Part shown: positions 34,824-43,026 of the stretch, one piece after another | How the letters are laid out: every line of letters starts with the position of its first letter | Position numbering within the stretch: position 1 is the stretch's first letter | Origin: Devosia oryziradicis | GTDB taxonomy: Bacteria; Pseudomonadota; Alphaproteobacteria; Rhizobiales; Devosiaceae | NCBI RefSeq assembly: GCF_016698645.1 | Contig: NZ_CP068047.1 | Coordinates: 3,431,421 to 3,495,420, forward strand | Direction of reading: 5' to 3' | Length of the DNA: 64,000 nt | Translations under genes and position numbers: made by a program | Notes under the pieces: model-generated | The model's database searches: none | The model's input: the letters and a program-made list of their open reading frames with translations, nothing else | Told to the model about the DNA's origin: nothing

Positions 34824-35294
34824 ATTGGCAGCCCGGTTCCGTTATCCGGCAACCGGCCCTCAAGACAGAGAGATGAAAGGCGCAGCCGGAACGGGGCAAA
34901 AAGATCCCGTCAGATCAATCGGGCTGCGATGAGAAGAACCGCGGGCGACCCGTGGCGGGCCGCGGATGGCAGGGACCTAACGTCGGGTCTCGCCGAAAGG
35001 GAGTTCCATGAATGATGCTGGCATACACGTCTCCCTGGTTCGAGATCTGAAAGCGGTGGACGGTTTGTAACGAAACAGTTCGCCGTTGCCAACGCCCTAT
35101 TTTTGCAACGTCACAATCTGGTGCGCGAAAGACACAAGGGTGACAAGCCACAGGCTCGATCGTCACCCTCGGTGGACAGGTGCAGCCGGCGCAGCAAGAT
35201 CAAGCAATTTCCATCTACCTCCGGGTGGCGCTATGCCCCCTTCCGGGGCTAACCTCCCGGCCAACCGATTCAAAACCAAGAGGCATTCGCCCCA
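34824..35294. other. 471-bp intergenic region between divergent ABC exporter and aminopeptidase genes
   Basis: No convincing gene. Two small dyads are visible: CGTTGC/GCAACG (about 35083-35109) and AGGGTGAC/GTCACCCT (35137-35169, 17-nt loop). The stretch 35065-35120 is comparatively AT-rich and is the likeliest place for the rightward promoter. A 20-codon frame with a GGGAG signal at 35008-35070 is too short to accept. Confidence 0.4.
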
Positions 35295-36527
35295 ATGACC
35301 ATCGATCCCGTCAAGCTCGACAAGCTCGCCCAGGTTGCCATCAAGGTGGGCCTGCAACTGGCGGAAGGCCAGGATCTGATCATGACCGCGCCGATGACGG
35401 CGGCGCCGCTGGTCCGCCGCATCACCGAGCATGCCTACAAGGCCGGCGCCGGGCTGGTGACCACCATCTACTCGGACGAGGAATCGACCCTCGCCCGCTA
35501 CAAGCACGCCAACAGCGCCAGCTTCGACAAGGCGGCCGGCTGGCTCTATTCGGGCATGGCCGAAGCCTTCAGGAACAATGCCGCGCGCCTCGCCATATCC
35601 GGCGACAACCCCATGATGCTGGCCGGGCAGGACCCCGAAAAGGTGACCCGCGCCATGCGTGCCAATTCGGCGGCCTATAAGCCGGCGCTCCAGCTCATCA
35701 CCGGGTTCGACATCAACTGGAACATTGTTTCCTACCCGACCGCGTCCTGGGCCAAGCTGGTCTTCCCCAATGACAGCGAAGAAGAGGCGGTGAGCAAGCT
35801 GGCCGACGCCATCTTCAAGGCGAGCCGAGTCGACCAGGACGACCCGATCGCGGCCTGGGCCGAGCATAATGCCAATCTGAAGAAGCGCTGGACCTGGCTC
35901 AACGGCAAGGCGTTCTCGGCGCTCAAATATACCGGCCCGGGCACCGACCTGACCGTGGGTCTTGCCGATGGCCACCGCTGGAAGGGCGGCGCTTCGGAAG
36001 CCAAGAACGGCATTACCTGCAACCCCAACATCCCCACCGAAGAGGTGTTCACCACGCCGCACAAGCTGCGTGTCGAGGGCCATGTAGCCGGTACCAAGCC
36101 GCTCAGCCACAATGGCGCGCTGATCGAGGACATGCAGGCCCGCTTCGAAGGCGGACGGCTGGTCGAGTTCAAGTCGAGCAAGAACCAGGACCTGTTCAAC
36201 AAGGTGCTCGATACCGACGAGGGCGGGCGCCGCCTGGGCGAAGTGGCGCTGGTGCCGCATTCCTCGCCGATCTCAGCCTCCGGCATCCTGTTCTTCAACA
36301 CGCTCTACGACGAAAACGCCTCCTGCCACATCGCGCAGGGGCAGTGCTATTCGGACTGCTTCGTCAACGGCAAGGACCTGACCCAGGACCAGATCAGCGC
36401 CCAGGGCGGCAACACCTCCAACATCCATATCGACTGGATGATCGGCAGCGACAAGATCGACATCGACGGCGTCCATGCCGATGGCAGTACCGAGCCGGTG
36501 ATGCGCGGCGGCGAGTGGGCCAACTGA
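35295..36527 (+). CDS. M29-family metalloaminopeptidase (AmpS/aminopeptidase T)
   Basis: A 410-residue peptidase of the M29 family. The N-terminal half (to about 200) forms the variable domain; the metal centre lies in the C-terminal half with EVFTTPHKLRVEGHVAGT, EVALVPHSSPIS, NASCHIAQGQCY and SNIHIDWMIGSDKIDIDG, which contain the two Glu, two His, Tyr, His and Asp ligands of the family. It removes N-terminal residues from peptides in the cytosol. Length and motif order are normal for the family. Confidence 0.9.
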   Translation: MTIDPVKLDKLAQVAIKVGLQLAEGQDLIMTAPMTAAPLVRRITEHAYKAGAGLVTTIYSDEESTLARYKHANSASFDKAAGWLYSGMAEAFRNNAARLAISGDNPMMLAGQDPEKVTRAMRANSAAYKPALQLITGFDINWNIVSYPTASWAKLVFPNDSEEEAVSKLADAIFKASRVDQDDPIAAWAEHNANLKKRWTWLNGKAFSALKYTGPGTDLTVGLADGHRWKGGASEAKNGITCNPNIPTEEVFTTPHKLRVEGHVAGTKPLSHNGALIEDMQARFEGGRLVEFKSSKNQDLFNKVLDTDEGGRRLGEVALVPHSSPISASGILFFNTLYDENASCHIAQGQCYSDCFVNGKDLTQDQISAQGGNTSNIHIDWMIGSDKIDIDGVHADGSTEPVMRGGEWAN

Positions 36528-36547
36528 GGCCATCGACCTTCCGTTTC

Positions 36548-36585
36548 GGGCGCGCCGGTGGAGCACTTCGTTGCCACCGGCGCCC
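36548..36585 (+). terminator. Hairpin after the aminopeptidase gene
   Basis: GGGCG-CG-CCGGTGG pairs with CCACCGGCGCCC, an 11- to 12-bp stem with a 2-nt bulge, 20 bp after the stop. It lacks a T-tract, so the call is tentative. Confidence 0.4.
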
Positions 36586-36652
36586 ACGGCAACCGGGGCC
36601 TCCTTCCACAAGTGTCCGCGCTCATCTACACTCCCTCCCGAGGGAGATTTCC

Positions 36653-37099
36653 ATGAAGCACCTGCTCTTGATCGCCAGCCTTTTCGCCCTGGCCCAGCCG
36701 GCATTGGCGCAGACCGTCACCGAGACCGATTTCACCATTTCGGTGCCCAATGGATCGGGCGACCCGGTCGTGGAAAGCACCACGCTGGTGCCGCTGCTCG
36801 AGGGCACCTGCTACGACTGGCACCTGCGTCTGGCCAAGGCCAAGGGCGCCATCGAGATCACCGAACTCTATACCCTGCCCGCGGCGCCGGAGAGCTGGGG
36901 ACTAGGTGAGGACAACACGATCGTGGTGGCCGATGACCAGCTTTCGGCGACCTCGACCCTGTCGCTCACGCCCCAGGACGGCTGGATCGCCAGCGGCTGG
37001 TGCGTGTCCAAGGGCGACCCGGAAGGCGACTACAGCTTCGAGATCAGGGCAGGCGACAAGCTGCTGCATCGCTTCGAATTCGAACTGCAGAAGATGTAG
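36653..37099 (+). CDS. Small secreted/periplasmic protein of unknown function
   Basis: A 148-residue protein with a clear signal peptide (MKHLLLIASLFALAQPALA, cut before QTVTETDF) and a mature beta-rich chain with two cysteines (EGTCYDWHLRL and SGWCVSKGDPEG) that could form a disulfide. A GAGGGAGA ribosome-binding site precedes the ATG. It lies 37 bp before a DUF218 membrane protein gene, so the two may be co-transcribed. I recognise no family. Confidence 0.65.
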   Translation: MKHLLLIASLFALAQPALAQTVTETDFTISVPNGSGDPVVESTTLVPLLEGTCYDWHLRLAKAKGAIEITELYTLPAAPESWGLGEDNTIVVADDQLSATSTLSLTPQDGWIASGWCVSKGDPEGDYSFEIRAGDKLLHRFEFELQKM

Positions 37100-37135
37100 C
37101 CCGGTGCCTCAGCCCGAACGGAAGCAGCCGAGCGC

Positions 37136-37729
37136 ATGACACTTGCCCGCCGTGCCTACCGCATCATCCTGGCGATGAGCGTCTTTGCCTTGCTGATTGC
37201 CTGCGGCCTCGCCGCCGACGTGTGGCGCTATGCCGGGGTCGTCGCCGATACCAAGGCTGATGCGGCGCTGGTGCTCGGCGCTGCCGTGCTGGGCGATGAG
37301 CCCAGTCCGGTGCTGGTCGAGCGCCTGCGCCATGCGCAGCAATTGTTCGAGGTGGGCGACGTACGCGCCATCGTGGTGACGGGCGGACGAAGCCCGGAAG
37401 ACGAGCTCAGCGAAGCCGAGGCCAGCCGCGACTGGCTGGTCGCCCAGGGGGTTCCGGCCGACGCCATTGTCCTCGAAAACGCGTCGCGCACCACGCTTGA
37501 GAACTTCCAGCTGGCGCGGCCGATCCTGGAGGCCCACCAACTTGGCTCGGTGCTGGTGGTTTCCGATCCGCTCCACATGCGCCGCGCCATGCTCATCGCC
37601 GAGCGCGTGGGGATCAGCGCGGCGCCCTCCCCTACCCAGACCAGCCGGTATCAAAGCTGGGGCACCACCCTACCCTTCCTCGGGCGGGAAACCTGGTTCA
37701 TGGTGCAGTATCTTATGACGGGGCGCTGA
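37136..37729 (+). CDS. DUF218 (YdcF/SanA-like) membrane-anchored protein
   Basis: A 197-residue protein with one N-terminal membrane helix (about residues 8-30) followed by a DUF218 domain: ADAALVLGAAVLGDEPSPVL, IVVTGGRSPEDELSEAEASRDWL, ENASRTTLENFQLARPIL and VVSDPLHMRRAML. Homologues SanA and YdcF affect envelope permeability or bind nucleotide-like ligands, but their biochemistry is unsettled. The domain faces the periplasm if the helix acts as an uncleaved signal anchor. Confidence 0.8.
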   Translation: MTLARRAYRIILAMSVFALLIACGLAADVWRYAGVVADTKADAALVLGAAVLGDEPSPVLVERLRHAQQLFEVGDVRAIVVTGGRSPEDELSEAEASRDWLVAQGVPADAIVLENASRTTLENFQLARPILEAHQLGSVLVVSDPLHMRRAMLIAERVGISAAPSPTQTSRYQSWGTTLPFLGRETWFMVQYLMTGR

Positions 37730-37762
37730 GCCCATGCCATGTCGGGCGGCGTTTCCCGCAGC

Positions 37763-38494
37763 TCAGGCGGTCCAGCCGCCATCGATGATGTGGACTTGCC
37801 CGGTAGTATAGGTCGCCCCTGCCAGGTAGACGGCGAGATCGGCGACTTCGTCGGGCCGCGCAATGCGCCCTATGGGCTGGCGGGCGATGAAGGCTTTCTT
37901 TGCCGCCTCGAAATCACCGGTGGCGTGCCAGCGTTCGTGCAGGCTGGGCGAATCCACCGTGCCCGGACAGATAGCGTTTACGCGAATGCCCTGGGCGGTG
38001 TAGTCGGCAGCGATGGATTTGGTGAGGCCCACGACGGCGGCCTTGGAAATCGTATAGGCGGCGCGGTTGGGCACGCCCTTCACCGAGCTGGCGACGGTCG
38101 CCATATTGATGATGCAGCCATCCTCGCGCGCGAGCATCTGCGGCAGCACGGCCTTCACCGTGCGGATCTGCGCCTTGATGTTGAGATCAAAGGCAAAATC
38201 GAGGTCCTTGTCGCTCATTTCGAGCACCGTGCCGGAATGGACCACGCCGGCGCAGTTGAACAGCACGTCGATATGGCCGATCTCGGCCACCGCCTGGTTC
38301 ACCGCTTCGGCATCGAGCACGTCGAGCGCGCGCGTGGTGACGCCGGCCATGCCCTCGAGCTCCGCCAACTTGCCGGCATTGATGTCGGTGGCAATCACTC
38401 GCGCGCCCGCGGCCACGAATGCCTCGACCGAGGCGCGGCCGATGCCTTGGGCAGCGGCGGTGATGAGGACGATTTTGCCGTTGAGGTCAGCCAT
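37763..38494 (-). CDS. SDR-family oxidoreductase, probable sugar-acid dehydrogenase
   Basis: A 243-residue short-chain dehydrogenase. The cofactor loop TAAAQGIGRA replaces the usual TGxxxGIG and is typical of the BDH2/2-keto-3-deoxy-L-fuconate dehydrogenase subgroup; NCAGVV, the catalytic serine in MATVASS and YTISKAA complete the active site. NAD use is expected from the aspartate in ATDINAGK. The divergent IclR-lactonase-isomerase genes support a role in L-fucose-like or another deoxysugar-acid pathway. The substrate is inferred. Confidence 0.8.
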   Translation of the reverse strand: MADLNGKIVLITAAAQGIGRASVEAFVAAGARVIATDINAGKLAELEGMAGVTTRALDVLDAEAVNQAVAEIGHIDVLFNCAGVVHSGTVLEMSDKDLDFAFDLNIKAQIRTVKAVLPQMLAREDGCIINMATVASSVKGVPNRAAYTISKAAVVGLTKSIAADYTAQGIRVNAICPGTVDSPSLHERWHATGDFEAAKKAFIARQPIGRIARPDEVADLAVYLAGATYTTGQVHIIDGGWTA

Positions 38495-38516
38495 GACAGG
38501 TCCTTGCAGTTTCGAT

Positions 38517-38528
38517 CGACATATGTCG
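38517..38528. promoter_or_regulatory. Perfect palindrome CGACATATGTCG upstream of the SDR gene
   Basis: A 12-bp perfect dyad 23 bp before the SDR start codon, in the divergent region shared with the IclR gene. A second dyad, TTCAT-AA-ATGAA, lies at 38609-38620. Either may be an IclR operator; neither is a textbook match. Confidence 0.4.
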
Positions 38529-38720
38529 CCCCGGATCCGTCATAGCACTTCGAACAGCGGCGTCGACGGCGTTTTGCGTGTTGTTGCGATGCGCATACAA
38601 ACGATCTATTCATAAATGAACGACTGTGGGAAGGGCTGACAGGTCGGTTGGCCGTTGTGGATCTGCAGCGAACCGTCAGCAGGCCGCCGGCAGTTGACGG
38701 CAGTGGGAGACGTTGGCGCG

Positions 38721-39479
38721 ATGGATGAGGGTGACCGCTATCGCGCCCCGGCGCTGGACAAGGGGCTCGACATTCTCGAGCTGCTGGCCCGCACCGATGA
38801 CGGACTGAGCCAGGCCGAAATCGCCAAGGCGCTCGCGCGCTCGCCCAACGAGATCTACCGCATGCTCGACCGGCTCCTGCGCCGCGACTTTGTCCGCCGC
38901 ACCCCGGAAGACCGCTACGAAATCACCCTCAAGCTGTTCGAGCTGGCCCACGCCAAGCCACCGCTGCACCGGCTGATCAGCCAGGCCACCCCGGTCTTGC
39001 GCCGCTTTTCGGTCCAGGCCGAGCAGGCGGTGCACCTGGTGGTGCAGGACCGCAATACCCTTGTCGTGGCGGCCCAGTTCGACGGGCCCGGCTACTGGAA
39101 TGTTTCGATCCGCGTCGGCTCGCGCATCCGCCCGGTCACCACCGGTTCGGGCCACGTTTTTCTGGCCTTCGCCACGCCCGAGGAGCGGGCCATGATGCTG
39201 GAGGCGCAGGACCCGGGCAATCCGCAGAAAATGCCGCCCGGGCTCGAGACGCGGCTGGCCGGGATCGCCGCGCAAGGCTATGAAAGCATGCCCAGCGCGC
39301 AGACGGCCGGCGTGTTCAATCTTTCGGTGCCGATCTTCGGGCCGATGGGGGGCATTCTGGCGGTGGTCACCTGCCCCTATACGCAGCGGCTCGACAGGTC
39401 CGACGCGCCTGACATGCAGCAGGCGCTCGACCTGCTGCAGGCCGCCGGCCGGGAGCTGTCGCGGCGGACCAAGGAGTAA
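38721..39479 (+). CDS. IclR-family transcriptional regulator
   Basis: A 252-residue regulator. The winged helix (about 10-70) reads ALDKGLDILELLARTDDGLS and SPNEIYRMLDRLLRRDFV, followed by the IclR effector domain with VHLVVQDRNTLVVAAQFDGPG and TTGSGHVFLAFATPEER. Start at 38721 (ATG) is preferred; GTG at 38655 is also in frame, but the added residues look unrelated to the family. The next gene starts four bases after the stop, so the regulator is co-transcribed with the hydrolase and isomerase genes and probably controls them and the divergent SDR gene. Confidence 0.85.
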   Translation: MDEGDRYRAPALDKGLDILELLARTDDGLSQAEIAKALARSPNEIYRMLDRLLRRDFVRRTPEDRYEITLKLFELAHAKPPLHRLISQATPVLRRFSVQAEQAVHLVVQDRNTLVVAAQFDGPGYWNVSIRVGSRIRPVTTGSGHVFLAFATPEERAMMLEAQDPGNPQKMPPGLETRLAGIAAQGYESMPSAQTAGVFNLSVPIFGPMGGILAVVTCPYTQRLDRSDAPDMQQALDLLQAAGRELSRRTKE

Positions 39480-39482
39480 TTC

Positions 39483-40310
39483 GTGCGCATCCTCGATACC
39501 CACCTGCACCTGATCTATCCCGATCGCTTCAGCTATCCCTGGCTCGCCACCAAGCCCAAGCTCAACCACAAGCCCTGGACGCATGCGGAATACTTCGCCG
39601 AGGCCGTGCCGCTGGGCATCGAATCGGTGCTGCACATGGAGGTCGATGTCGCCGAGGCCGACATCATGGGAGAGACCGAATTCGTGCTCGGCCTGCCCCG
39701 CATAGCCGGTTGCATCGCCGCCTGCCGGCCCGAGCACATGAACTTCGTCGACCAGATCGAGCGGCTGTCCGAACATGCCCATGTCAAGGGCGTCCGCCGC
39801 ATCCTGCACGAACTACCCGACGAGCTCAGCCAGACGGACCTGTTCGTCGAAAACCTGCGGCACCTGCCCGACTACGACCTCAGCTTCGACCTCTGCCTGC
39901 GCGACGACCAGTTGCATCTGGGCGTCGACCTGGCGCAGAAGGCGCCCGACGTCACCTTCATCCTGGACCATTGCGGCAATCCGCTGCCCAATGGTTCGGG
40001 CCTCGATCCCTGGCGTGCCTCGATCACCGAGATCGCCCGCAACCCCAATGTGGTCGGCAAGATTTCGGGCCTGGTCAATCATTGCGACCCCGGCTGGACC
40101 GCCGAGACCCTGCGCCCCTATGTCGAGCACATGATCGAGACCTTCGGCTGGGATCGCGTGGTCTGGGGTTCGGACCATCCAGTGGCCACCGTTACCGGCG
40201 GTACGCTCACCGATTGGGTCAATGCCACGCGCGAGATCATCAGGGGCGCCAGCCAGGACGAGCAGGCCAAGCTGCTCCATCGCAACGCCGAGCGCATCTA
40301 CAAGGTCTGA
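39483..40310 (+). CDS. Amidohydrolase-family lactonase-like enzyme (COG3618 type)
   Basis: A 275-residue TIM-barrel metal hydrolase with DTHLHLIYPDR at the N-terminus (HxH), FILDHCGNPLP in the middle and VVWGSDHPVATVTGG near the end (catalytic aspartate), the pattern of L-fuconolactonase and 4-sulfomuconolactonase relatives. GTG at 39483 is the start, directly after AAGGAG that overlaps the IclR stop. With an SDR and a sugar isomerase beside it, hydrolysis of an aldonolactone is the likely reaction. The precise lactone is unknown. Confidence 0.8.
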   Translation: MRILDTHLHLIYPDRFSYPWLATKPKLNHKPWTHAEYFAEAVPLGIESVLHMEVDVAEADIMGETEFVLGLPRIAGCIAACRPEHMNFVDQIERLSEHAHVKGVRRILHELPDELSQTDLFVENLRHLPDYDLSFDLCLRDDQLHLGVDLAQKAPDVTFILDHCGNPLPNGSGLDPWRASITEIARNPNVVGKISGLVNHCDPGWTAETLRPYVEHMIETFGWDRVVWGSDHPVATVTGGTLTDWVNATREIIRGASQDEQAKLLHRNAERIYKV

Positions 40311-40382
40311 TTTCCACCAAGGCGCCACCCTTGCGCGTCATGAGCAGGCGTTGCACAGTCAGCGCAACAAGAGGACTGAGCC

Positions 40383-41225
40383 ATGGCCCGCATTGCCGCC
40401 GACCGCATCGCCGTTTCCACCTGGTCGCTGCACCGCCTGCTTGGAACCGTCTATCCGCATGACCTGTCGACTTCGGCCATCGGGCCGGAGACACCGACCT
40501 ACGGCGAGGGCGACGAATCCCTGCTTGGCCTGCCCTCGGTGCTGGCCAACCATGGCTACCATCGCCTCGAAATCGTCTCGTTCCACCTGCGCAGCCGCGA
40601 TCCGGTCTATCTGGGCGAATTGCGCGACCAACTCCGCATCGCCAATGTCCGGCTGCAGACGCTGCTGATCGATGCCGGGGACATCAGCCACCCCGAGCAT
40701 GGCGCGCGCGACACCGCCTGGATCGCCAGCTGGATCGAGGTGGCCAACGAGATGGGCGCGGAAAATGCCCGCATCATCGCCGGCAAGCAGAAGCCCACGC
40801 GTGACGCGCTCGACCGCTCCGTCAAGGCGCTCAACACGCTGGCCGACGGCAATGCCGGTTCCCCCGTGCGGCTGGTCACCGAAAACTGGTTCGACCTGCT
40901 GAGCGAACCGGCACATGTGCATTACCTGCTCGACAAGCTCGAAGGGCGTATCGGCCTGTTGGGTGATTTCGGCAATTGGGGCGGCGCCACCAAGTATGCG
41001 GACCTCAAGTCGATCTTCAGCCGGGCCGAACTCTGCCACGCCAAGGCCAGCTTCATCGATGGCGATCTGGACGAGGCCGACTATGGCGCCTGCGTCAGCC
41101 TGGCCGAAGAAGCGGGCTACAAGGGCCCCTATACGCTGATCTTCGACAGCGAAATCCCGGGCGAATGGCATGGCCTTGCTACCGAACGCGACTTCATAAC
41201 ATCGCGAGACGTCCAGGCGGCTTAA
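40383..41225 (+). CDS. Xylose-isomerase-like TIM-barrel sugar isomerase/epimerase
   Basis: A 280-residue AP_endonuc_2/xylose-isomerase-fold protein. Features are IAVSTWSLHRLLGT at the N-terminus, LEIVSFHLRS, NARIIAGKQ, LVTENWFDLL (metal glutamate), GDFGNWGG and HAKASFIDGDLDEADYG. Such enzymes isomerise or epimerise free sugars or inositol-related compounds using a divalent metal. It lies 72 bp after the lactonase-like gene in the same direction and probably belongs to the same pathway. Confidence 0.78.
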   Translation: MARIAADRIAVSTWSLHRLLGTVYPHDLSTSAIGPETPTYGEGDESLLGLPSVLANHGYHRLEIVSFHLRSRDPVYLGELRDQLRIANVRLQTLLIDAGDISHPEHGARDTAWIASWIEVANEMGAENARIIAGKQKPTRDALDRSVKALNTLADGNAGSPVRLVTENWFDLLSEPAHVHYLLDKLEGRIGLLGDFGNWGGATKYADLKSIFSRAELCHAKASFIDGDLDEADYGACVSLAEEAGYKGPYTLIFDSEIPGEWHGLATERDFITSRDVQAA

Positions 41226-41261
41226 GCCAGTTATTAAGGGACTGTCACGCACACTGGGCAA

Positions 41262-42974
41262 ATGCCCGCGCGTACGACCAAACCTGCTGCTCCGGCCCTG
41301 CCCCGCTTCGAGCCCCTCGGCTCGGTGCTGGCCAAGGTCGTCGAGAGCGCGGCGGTGGGCATGGTGGTTTCCGACATGGATGGCCGCATGGTCTATGCCA
41401 ATGCCGCATTCACGGCCCTGCTGGGGCGCGGGGTCGAGGATGGCGGTGGGGACTTTTTCGCGCTCATCCACCCGGACGACAGCGCCGCGGCCCGGCAGCG
41501 GCTGACGCTGCTGATGCGTGGCGAAGCCAGCGAATATCGAGGCGAACACCAGTTCCGCCACGCCGACGGCACGCCGCTATGGGTGATGGTCGCCGCCGCG
41601 CTGCTGCGCGCCGACAGCGGCGAGCCGCTCTATCTGATCACCCAGCTCACGAGCATCGAGCTTCAGAAAAAGGCCGAGGAGGCGCTGGCGCATTCCGAAA
41701 GCCGCTGGAACTTCGCACTCGAAAGTGCCCGCCAGGGCGTTTGGGACCACGATATCCGCACCGACACGATGTTCTATTCGCGCATGTGGCGCATCATGCG
41801 CGGCATTCCGCCGGACGAGGAGATCGACGGCGACCAGGCCAAGTGGCTGGCCCGCATTCATCCCGACGACCGGGAGCGGATCATGGCCAATGTCGACCGG
41901 CAGGACAAAGGGGAGTCCGATACGCTCGAATATCGCGAGCTCACGCGCGATGGCAGCTACATCTGGATCCTGAGCCGCGGCAAGCCGGTGGAATGGGACG
42001 AACACGGCAATCCTACCCGCACGCTGGGCACCGACACCGACATCACGCGGCTCAAGACGGTCGAACAGGAACTGGCGGCCGAGAAGGAACGCCTGCATGT
42101 TACCCTCGATGCCATTGCCGACGGCATGATCTCGGCCGACCAGGACGGCCGCGTCGTGATGATGAACCCGGCCGCGGAGCAGCTGACCGGCTACAGCTCG
42201 AGCGAAGCCATCGGCAAGGAGGTGCGCTCCATCTTCACCCTGCGCGATGGCGTGACCGGCGAGATACAGGAGTGCCCGGTGGCGATCTGCCTGGCCAGGG
42301 ACGAACCGGCGCATCTGGACGATGACATGATCCTGGTCAGCCGCAGCGGCGTCAAGCGCGACATCCGCTGCACGGCGGCGCCGGTGCATACCCAGGCCGG
42401 CAAGCTGGGCGGGGCCGTCCTGGTGTTCCAGGACGTCTCGCAGAGCCGGGCGATGCAGCGCGAACTGGCCCATTCCGCCACCCATGACGATCTGACGGGC
42501 CTGGCCAATCGAGCGGCCTTCGAGCGGGTACTCAACAGCGCGATCGCCTCGGCCCGCGATGGCAGCCGGCGTCACTGCCTGCTCTATATCGACCTCGACC
42601 GCTTCAAGCCGGTCAACGACAATGCCGGCCATGCCGCCGGTGACGCCCTGCTCAAGCAGGTGGCGCAGACCATCCGCGGCTCATGCCGCAGCCATGACGT
42701 GGCCGCCCGCATCGGCGGCGACGAATTCGCCGTGCTGCTCAATGACTGTCCACCCGAAGTGGGCCAGCGCATCGCCGACAAGATCGTGCGGGCCATCGGC
42801 GCCCTGGCCTTCGGCTGGGCAGGCCGCACCTACCATATCGGCGCCAGCATCGGGCTCACCATGGTCACCCACCAGCCCGCCTCCCCGCTCGGCTTCATGG
42901 GCGAAGCCGACGCCGCCTGCTACGCCGCCAAGGGCCGCGGCCGCGGCATGGCCGTGGCCTTCGGCGATTTGTGA
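41262..42974 (+). CDS. Cytoplasmic diguanylate cyclase with three PAS domains
   Basis: A 570-residue protein without membrane segments. PAS domains span about 25-135, 140-265 (with the PAC-like RELTRDGSYIWILSRGKPVEWD) and 275-395, followed by a GGDEF domain with the intact motif GGDEF. An inhibitory RSHD (RxxD) lies five residues before it, so feedback inhibition is likely. No EAL domain follows. PAS domains suggest sensing of oxygen, redox state or small ligands. It is the second diguanylate cyclase in this window and is preceded by only 36 bp after the isomerase gene. Confidence 0.87.
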   Translation: MPARTTKPAAPALPRFEPLGSVLAKVVESAAVGMVVSDMDGRMVYANAAFTALLGRGVEDGGGDFFALIHPDDSAAARQRLTLLMRGEASEYRGEHQFRHADGTPLWVMVAAALLRADSGEPLYLITQLTSIELQKKAEEALAHSESRWNFALESARQGVWDHDIRTDTMFYSRMWRIMRGIPPDEEIDGDQAKWLARIHPDDRERIMANVDRQDKGESDTLEYRELTRDGSYIWILSRGKPVEWDEHGNPTRTLGTDTDITRLKTVEQELAAEKERLHVTLDAIADGMISADQDGRVVMMNPAAEQLTGYSSSEAIGKEVRSIFTLRDGVTGEIQECPVAICLARDEPAHLDDDMILVSRSGVKRDIRCTAAPVHTQAGKLGGAVLVFQDVSQSRAMQRELAHSATHDDLTGLANRAAFERVLNSAIASARDGSRRHCLLYIDLDRFKPVNDNAGHAAGDALLKQVAQTIRGSCRSHDVAARIGGDEFAVLLNDCPPEVGQRIADKIVRAIGALAFGWAGRTYHIGASIGLTMVTHQPASPLGFMGEADAACYAAKGRGRGMAVAFGDL

Positions 42975-43026
42975 GTGGTTCGATTTTTAGAGGATACCCA
43001 ACGGGTAATCGTCTTCGCCGCTTAAC

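Noticed and set aside
35008..35070. 20-codon frame with a GGGAG signal upstream of the aminopeptidase gene
   Set aside because: It is too short to support, lacks the codon runs of a known attenuator leader and is 225 bp from the gene.
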